From NCBI GenBank assembly GCA_021802745.1, contig JAJZRK010000111.1, forward strand, positions 1 to 10,758: 10,758 nt of DNA. The letters run 5' to 3'. The translations under genes were made by a program, and so were the position numbers. Position 1 is the stretch's first letter. Every line of letters starts with the position of its first letter. The stretch comes from a bacterium. GTDB taxonomy: Bacteria; Gemmatimonadota; Gemmatimonadetes; Gemmatimonadales; Gemmatimonadaceae. This document shows positions 5,204 to 10,758 of the stretch, in pieces. Below the pieces are notes generated by a model that saw only the letters and a program-made list of their open reading frames with translations, did not search any database and was not told the DNA's origin.

Positions 5204-7140
5204 GCGGACGCGCCGCTCGAGAGGGTCAAGGCGCGCGAGGCGATCTCCCCGCGCACGCGTTCGATGAACGACTCCACGCTGACCACCTCCTGTTTCTTCC
5301 CCTCGCCGCGCATGCGCACGGCGATCGTGCCGGCCTCGGCCTCGCGCTTTCCGATGACGGCCATGTACGGCACCTTCATCACTTCGGCCTGACGGATACG
5401 GTAGTTCAGGGACTCGTCCGTCGCGAGATGGGCGCGGATGCCGGCGTCCTTCATGCGGCGCGTCACCGCCGCGGCGACGTCGGTGAGTTCGTCCGAGATG
5501 GGGAGCACGCGCACCTGTTCCGGCGCCAGCCAGACTGGGAATGCGCCGGCAAAGTGCTCGATGAGGATGGCGAGGAACCGCTCGAAACTCCCGCTCACCG
5601 CGCGGTGGATCACCACCGGGCGGTGCGTCGTGTTGTCGTCGCCCACGTACTCGAGATCGAACCGTTCCGGCGCGTTGTAGTCGAGCTGGATCGTCCCCAG
5701 CTGCCACTGCCGGCCGATGGAATCGGTGACGTCGAAGTCAATCTTGGGCCCGTAGAACGCGCCGTCGCCCGGCTTGAGCTCGTACGGACGGCCGGTCGCC
5801 TCGAGCGCGGCCCGCAGCGACGCCTCCGCCTGGTCCCACAGCGCATCGCTGCCGATGCGCACCGGCGGCCGCGTCGCAAAACGCAGCGTCGCCGGCAGCC
5901 CGAAGGCGTCGTAGTAGCCGAGGATGAAGTCCATGAGGAACTTCACCTCGTCGGCAATCTGGTCCTCGCGCAGGAAGACATGGCAGTCGTCCTGCGCGAA
6001 CTGCCGCACGCGGGTCAGCCCCGACAGCGCCCCCGACACCTCGTTGCGGTGCAGGACGTCGAAGGTGACGTACCGGATGGGCAGCTCGCGATACGAATGC
6101 TTGTGCGAGTTGTAGAAGACGTAGTGCGACGGGCAGTTCATGGGCTTCAGCGACATGTCGTGCTCTTCGGTCTCGCTGTTCAGCACAAGGAACATGTTCT
6201 CCTTGTACTTGCCCCAGTGCCCCGATTGTTCCCACAGCGTCTTCGAGTAGAGCAGCGGCGTCTTCACCTCGAGGAAGTCCTCGCGCTGCCGCTCGCGCAC
6301 GAACTGCTCGACCGCGTTGTACAGCGTGGTGCCGCGCGGCGTCCAGAAGGCCGCGCCCGGCGACACGGGGAAGAACGGGAAGAGGTCGAGCGACTTGCCG
6401 AGCACCCGATGATCGCGGCGCTTCGCCTCCTCGATCCGGTGCAGGTGCGCGTCCAGGTCCTCCTTCTTGAAGAAGGCCGTGGCATAGATGCGCTGCAGCA
6501 TCTGCCGCTTCTCGTCGCCGCGCCAGTACGCGCCGGCGGTGTGCAGCAGCTTGAAATGCTTCAGGTACGAGGTGTCGGGGACGTGCGGGCCGCGGCACAG
6601 GTCGGTGAACCCGCCGTCGGTGTAGGTGGAGATGACCTCGTCGCTCCCCTCGAAGTCGGCGAGCCGCTCGAGTTTGAGCGGGTCGTCGGCGAAGACCTTC
6701 TTCGCCTCAACCTGGTTCACCTCGGCGCGCACGAACGGGAGCTTCTCCGCGGCCACCTTCTTCATCTCCGTCTCGAACGCCTCGAGATCCTCCGGCGTGA
6801 ACGGCTTCTCCACCTCGAAGTCGTAGTAGAAGCCGTCGTCAATGGCCGGGCCAAAGCCGATCTTCGCCTCGGGACGCAGGCGGCGCACCGCGGTGGCGAG
6901 GATGTGCGCCCCCGAGTGCCGCAGCACGTCGAGCGCCCGCGGATCCTTGTCCGTGATGACCGTGAAGGCGCCGCCCTTGCGCAGCGGCGTCTGGAGGTCC
7001 TGCACCTCGCCGTCCACCGAGACGGCGACGGCCGCAAGGAGAAGCCGCGGACCGATTGAGGCCACGACCTCCTTAGGCAGGGTGCCAGGCGCCACCTCGC
7101 GGGTGGCGCCGTCGGGAAGCGTGAGGATCAGCTGGGACAT
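5200..7140 (-). CDS. thrS: Threonine--tRNA ligase
   Basis: Class II synthetase charging tRNA-Thr in the cytoplasm. The product of 646 residues is close to E. coli ThrRS (642). Domains in order: TGS (about 1-62); editing domain with HSGAH (His75, His79) and DLCRGPH (Cys182, His186), which removes mischarged serine; catalytic core about 240-530; anticodon-binding domain about 540-640. The zinc ligands are Cys336 in MNCPSH, His387 in QDDCHVF and His512 in VIHRAVSGS. Motif 2 contains NEVSGALSGLTRVRQF (366-381). All key residues are present. ATG at 7140 is chosen because the TGS sequence MSQLILTLPDG begins there; the frame stays open to 7437, but that part would run into the divergent valS gene. 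No strong Shine-Dalgarno is seen. Its stop overlaps the GTG start of the next gene by 4 bases (GTGA), suggesting coupled translation. I see no T-box-like leader in the short upstream region. Confidence 0.99.
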   Translation of the reverse strand: MSQLILTLPDGATREVAPGTLPKEVVASIGPRLLLAAVAVSVDGEVQDLQTPLRKGGAFTVITDKDPRALDVLRHSGAHILATAVRRLRPEAKIGFGPAIDDGFYYDFEVEKPFTPEDLEAFETEMKKVAAEKLPFVRAEVNQVEAKKVFADDPLKLERLADFEGSDEVISTYTDGGFTDLCRGPHVPDTSYLKHFKLLHTAGAYWRGDEKRQMLQRIYATAFFKKEDLDAHLHRIEEAKRRDHRVLGKSLDLFPFFPVSPGAAFWTPRGTTLYNAVEQFVRERQREDFLEVKTPLLYSKTLWEQSGHWGKYKENMFLVLNSETEEHDMSLKPMNCPSHYVFYNSHKHSYRELPIRYVTFDVLHRNEVSGALSGLTRVRQFAQDDCHVFLREDQIADEVKFLMDFILGYYDAFGLPATLRFATRPPVRIGSDALWDQAEASLRAALEATGRPYELKPGDGAFYGPKIDFDVTDSIGRQWQLGTIQLDYNAPERFDLEYVGDDNTTHRPVVIHRAVSGSFERFLAILIEHFAGAFPVWLAPEQVRVLPISDELTDVAAAVTRRMKDAGIRAHLATDESLNYRIRQAEVMKVPYMAVIGKREAEAGTIAVRMRGEGKKQEVVSVESFIERVRGEIASRALTLSSGASA

Positions 7141-7323
7141 CAAACGAATGAGTGCGGGGGAGGAGTGCGAGGGTAATTGACTTTTCAAGTTAGCAGGGGG
7201 CGGGGGGGCGCGGCGAGGGCCGGATACCCGATGGGGCGCAACGAGTTCCGCGTCGGCCGTCATGTCGCCGCGGATTTCGCCGCCTACCGTTAGACACGCG
7301 TGCGCCCGTATCTTTGGAGTGAC
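7141..7323. promoter_or_regulatory. Divergent intergenic region between thrS and valS
   Basis: This 183-bp gap must hold the promoters for both synthetase units. An A/T-rich island at about 7173-7193 stands out from the G/C background. It contains TTGACT on the + strand (7177-7182) and TTGAAA on the - strand (7188-7183), within a small inverted repeat ACTT-TTC-AAGT (7180-7190). I cannot place a convincing -10 at normal spacing for either. A G-rich tract (7196-7219) follows. A lone CTACCGT at 7284-7290 resembles one heptamer unit but is not repeated. No tRNA-like leader or T-box features are visible. Confidence 0.5.
7316..7319 (+). promoter_or_regulatory. Ribosome binding site of valS
   Basis: GGAG lies 4 nt before the ATG at 7324. 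This rather tight spacing still supports that ATG over the in-frame GTG at 7300, which has no ribosome site and would add eight unconserved residues. Confidence 0.5.
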
Positions 7324-10073
<2,750 letters not shown>

Positions 10074-10077
<4 letters not shown>

Positions 10078-10758
10078 ACGTTCGCCGGCGCCTCACGCTG
10101 CACGCGGCCCTCGCCGCGGCCTTCGCGACCGGCTGCGCCTCTCCCGGCATGCCGCCCGGCGGCCCGCCGGACCGCAACGCACCGGTGATCCTGAAGGTCA
10201 CCCCCGATTCGGGCGCGCTCAACGTGAAGACCCGCGGCGTGACCGTGCGCTTCAACGAGGTGATCAGCGAGCGCCCGCGCGGCGGTGCCGACCTCGGCGC
10301 CGTGGTGGTGCTGTCGCCCTCCGACGGCGCGGCGCGGGTGAGCTGGCACCGCGACGCCATCACCGTGCGCCCGCGCAAGGAATTCCGCCCGAACACGGCG
10401 TACTCGCTCACCCTGATGCCAGGGCTGAGCGACCTGAGCGGCAACCCGACCACCCGGGCGCGGACCTATGTGTTCAGCACGGGCAACGCCGTGCCGCGCG
10501 GCGTGGTGCGCGGCGCGGTCTTCGACTGGCTCACGCTCAAGCCAGCCAACGGCGCGCTCATTGACGCCCAGGTCGGAGACGACTCGACCTTCCGCTGGAT
10601 CGCCCGCACCGACACGACGGGGCGCTACACGATCCCCCTGCTTCCGCCGGGCACCTATCGCCTGCGTGCGATCCTCGATGCGAATGCCAACAACCGCCTC
10701 GAGCCGCGCGAACTCTGGGATTCGGTCACAGTGCAGGTGGCGGACTCGTTGACCACGG
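10074..10758 (+). CDS. Ig-like (SbsA/Big_5-type) lipoprotein, 3' end outside the window
   Basis: The open frame of 228 codons runs off the right edge; it starts at GTG 10074-10076, overlapping the valS stop by 4 bases. The N-terminus VNVRRRLTLH plus a hydrophobic stretch ends in FATGC, a lipobox-like site with Cys21 as probable lipidated residue (Ala at -3 is less usual). After a Pro/Gly linker, residues about 34-136 fit the SbsA-type bacterial Ig-like domain: RNAPVILKVTPDSGALNV, then VTVRFNEVI (56-64), RPNTAYSLTLMPGLSDLSGN (105-124) and YVFSTG (132-137). Residues about 144-228 look like a carboxypeptidase-regulatory-like or prealbumin-type beta domain: TDTTGRYTIPLLPPGTYRL (179-197), followed by DANANNRLEP. 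Similar two-domain lipoproteins occur in Bacteroidota and allied phyla as cell-envelope proteins of unknown role. Export to the outer membrane or cell surface is inferred. Family confidence is moderate; that it is a real gene is near certain. Confidence 0.85.

Noticed and set aside
3704..5392. 562-codon open frame on the + strand across thiolase, the small gene and the Gly-rich gene
   Set aside because: It crosses three genes and intergenic repeats on the other strand. The product is low-complexity Arg/Gly/His-rich; it is a composition shadow.
7290..7314. Promoter for valS from TTAGAC (7290-7295) and TATCTT (7309-7314)
   Set aside because: The spacer is only 13 bp, and a transcript from it would start after the GGAG ribosome site, so it does not fit.

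Overview
The window is high-GC bacterial chromosome (about two thirds G+C by eye). Its genes have strongly G/C-ending codons and are tightly packed. No phage, transposase, CRISPR or rRNA/tRNA gene is visible. Gene content and style suggest a member of Gemmatimonadota or a similar high-GC environmental phylum: stand-alone short-chain beta-oxidation enzymes, a CPBP membrane protease, an SbsA-type Ig-like lipoprotein, and short intergenic heptamer repeats. This assignment is inference; no marker here proves it.

Layout. A divergent promoter region (7141-7323) separates two transcription units. Rightward (+ strand) runs valS (7324-10077), then a lipoprotein gene that starts inside the valS stop codon and leaves the window (10074-10758+). 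Leftward (- strand) run, in order of transcription: thrS (7140-5200); a Gly-rich exported or membrane protein of unknown function whose GTG start overlaps the thrS stop (5203-4643); a small membrane-protein gene broken by a one-base frameshift (4590-4304); acetyl-CoA C-acetyltransferase (4252-3047); a CPBP-family intramembrane protease (3038-2160); 3-hydroxybutyryl-CoA dehydrogenase (2157-1312); and an acyl-CoA dehydrogenase of butyryl-CoA type (1189-35).

Function. Thiolase, 3-hydroxyacyl-CoA dehydrogenase and acyl-CoA dehydrogenase supply three of the four steps that interconvert acetyl-CoA and butyryl-CoA. The enoyl-CoA hydratase (crotonase) is not in the window. The CPBP protease lies between the thiolase and dehydrogenase genes with gaps of only 8 and 2 bp, so it is very probably co-expressed with them. 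The two tRNA synthetase genes are each followed, through an identical GTGA stop/start overlap, by a gene for an envelope-type protein.

The most unusual element is a family of imperfect heptamer tandem repeats (consensus about GGNNGAY) found in the leftward intergenic gaps. Copies just after stop codons point one way along the coding strand; copies just before the next start codon point the other way. One pair can fold into a hairpin followed by a short T tract. I see no complete new defence or mobile system here. The heptamer family, the frameshifted small gene and the protease inside the beta-oxidation operon are the points most worth checking.
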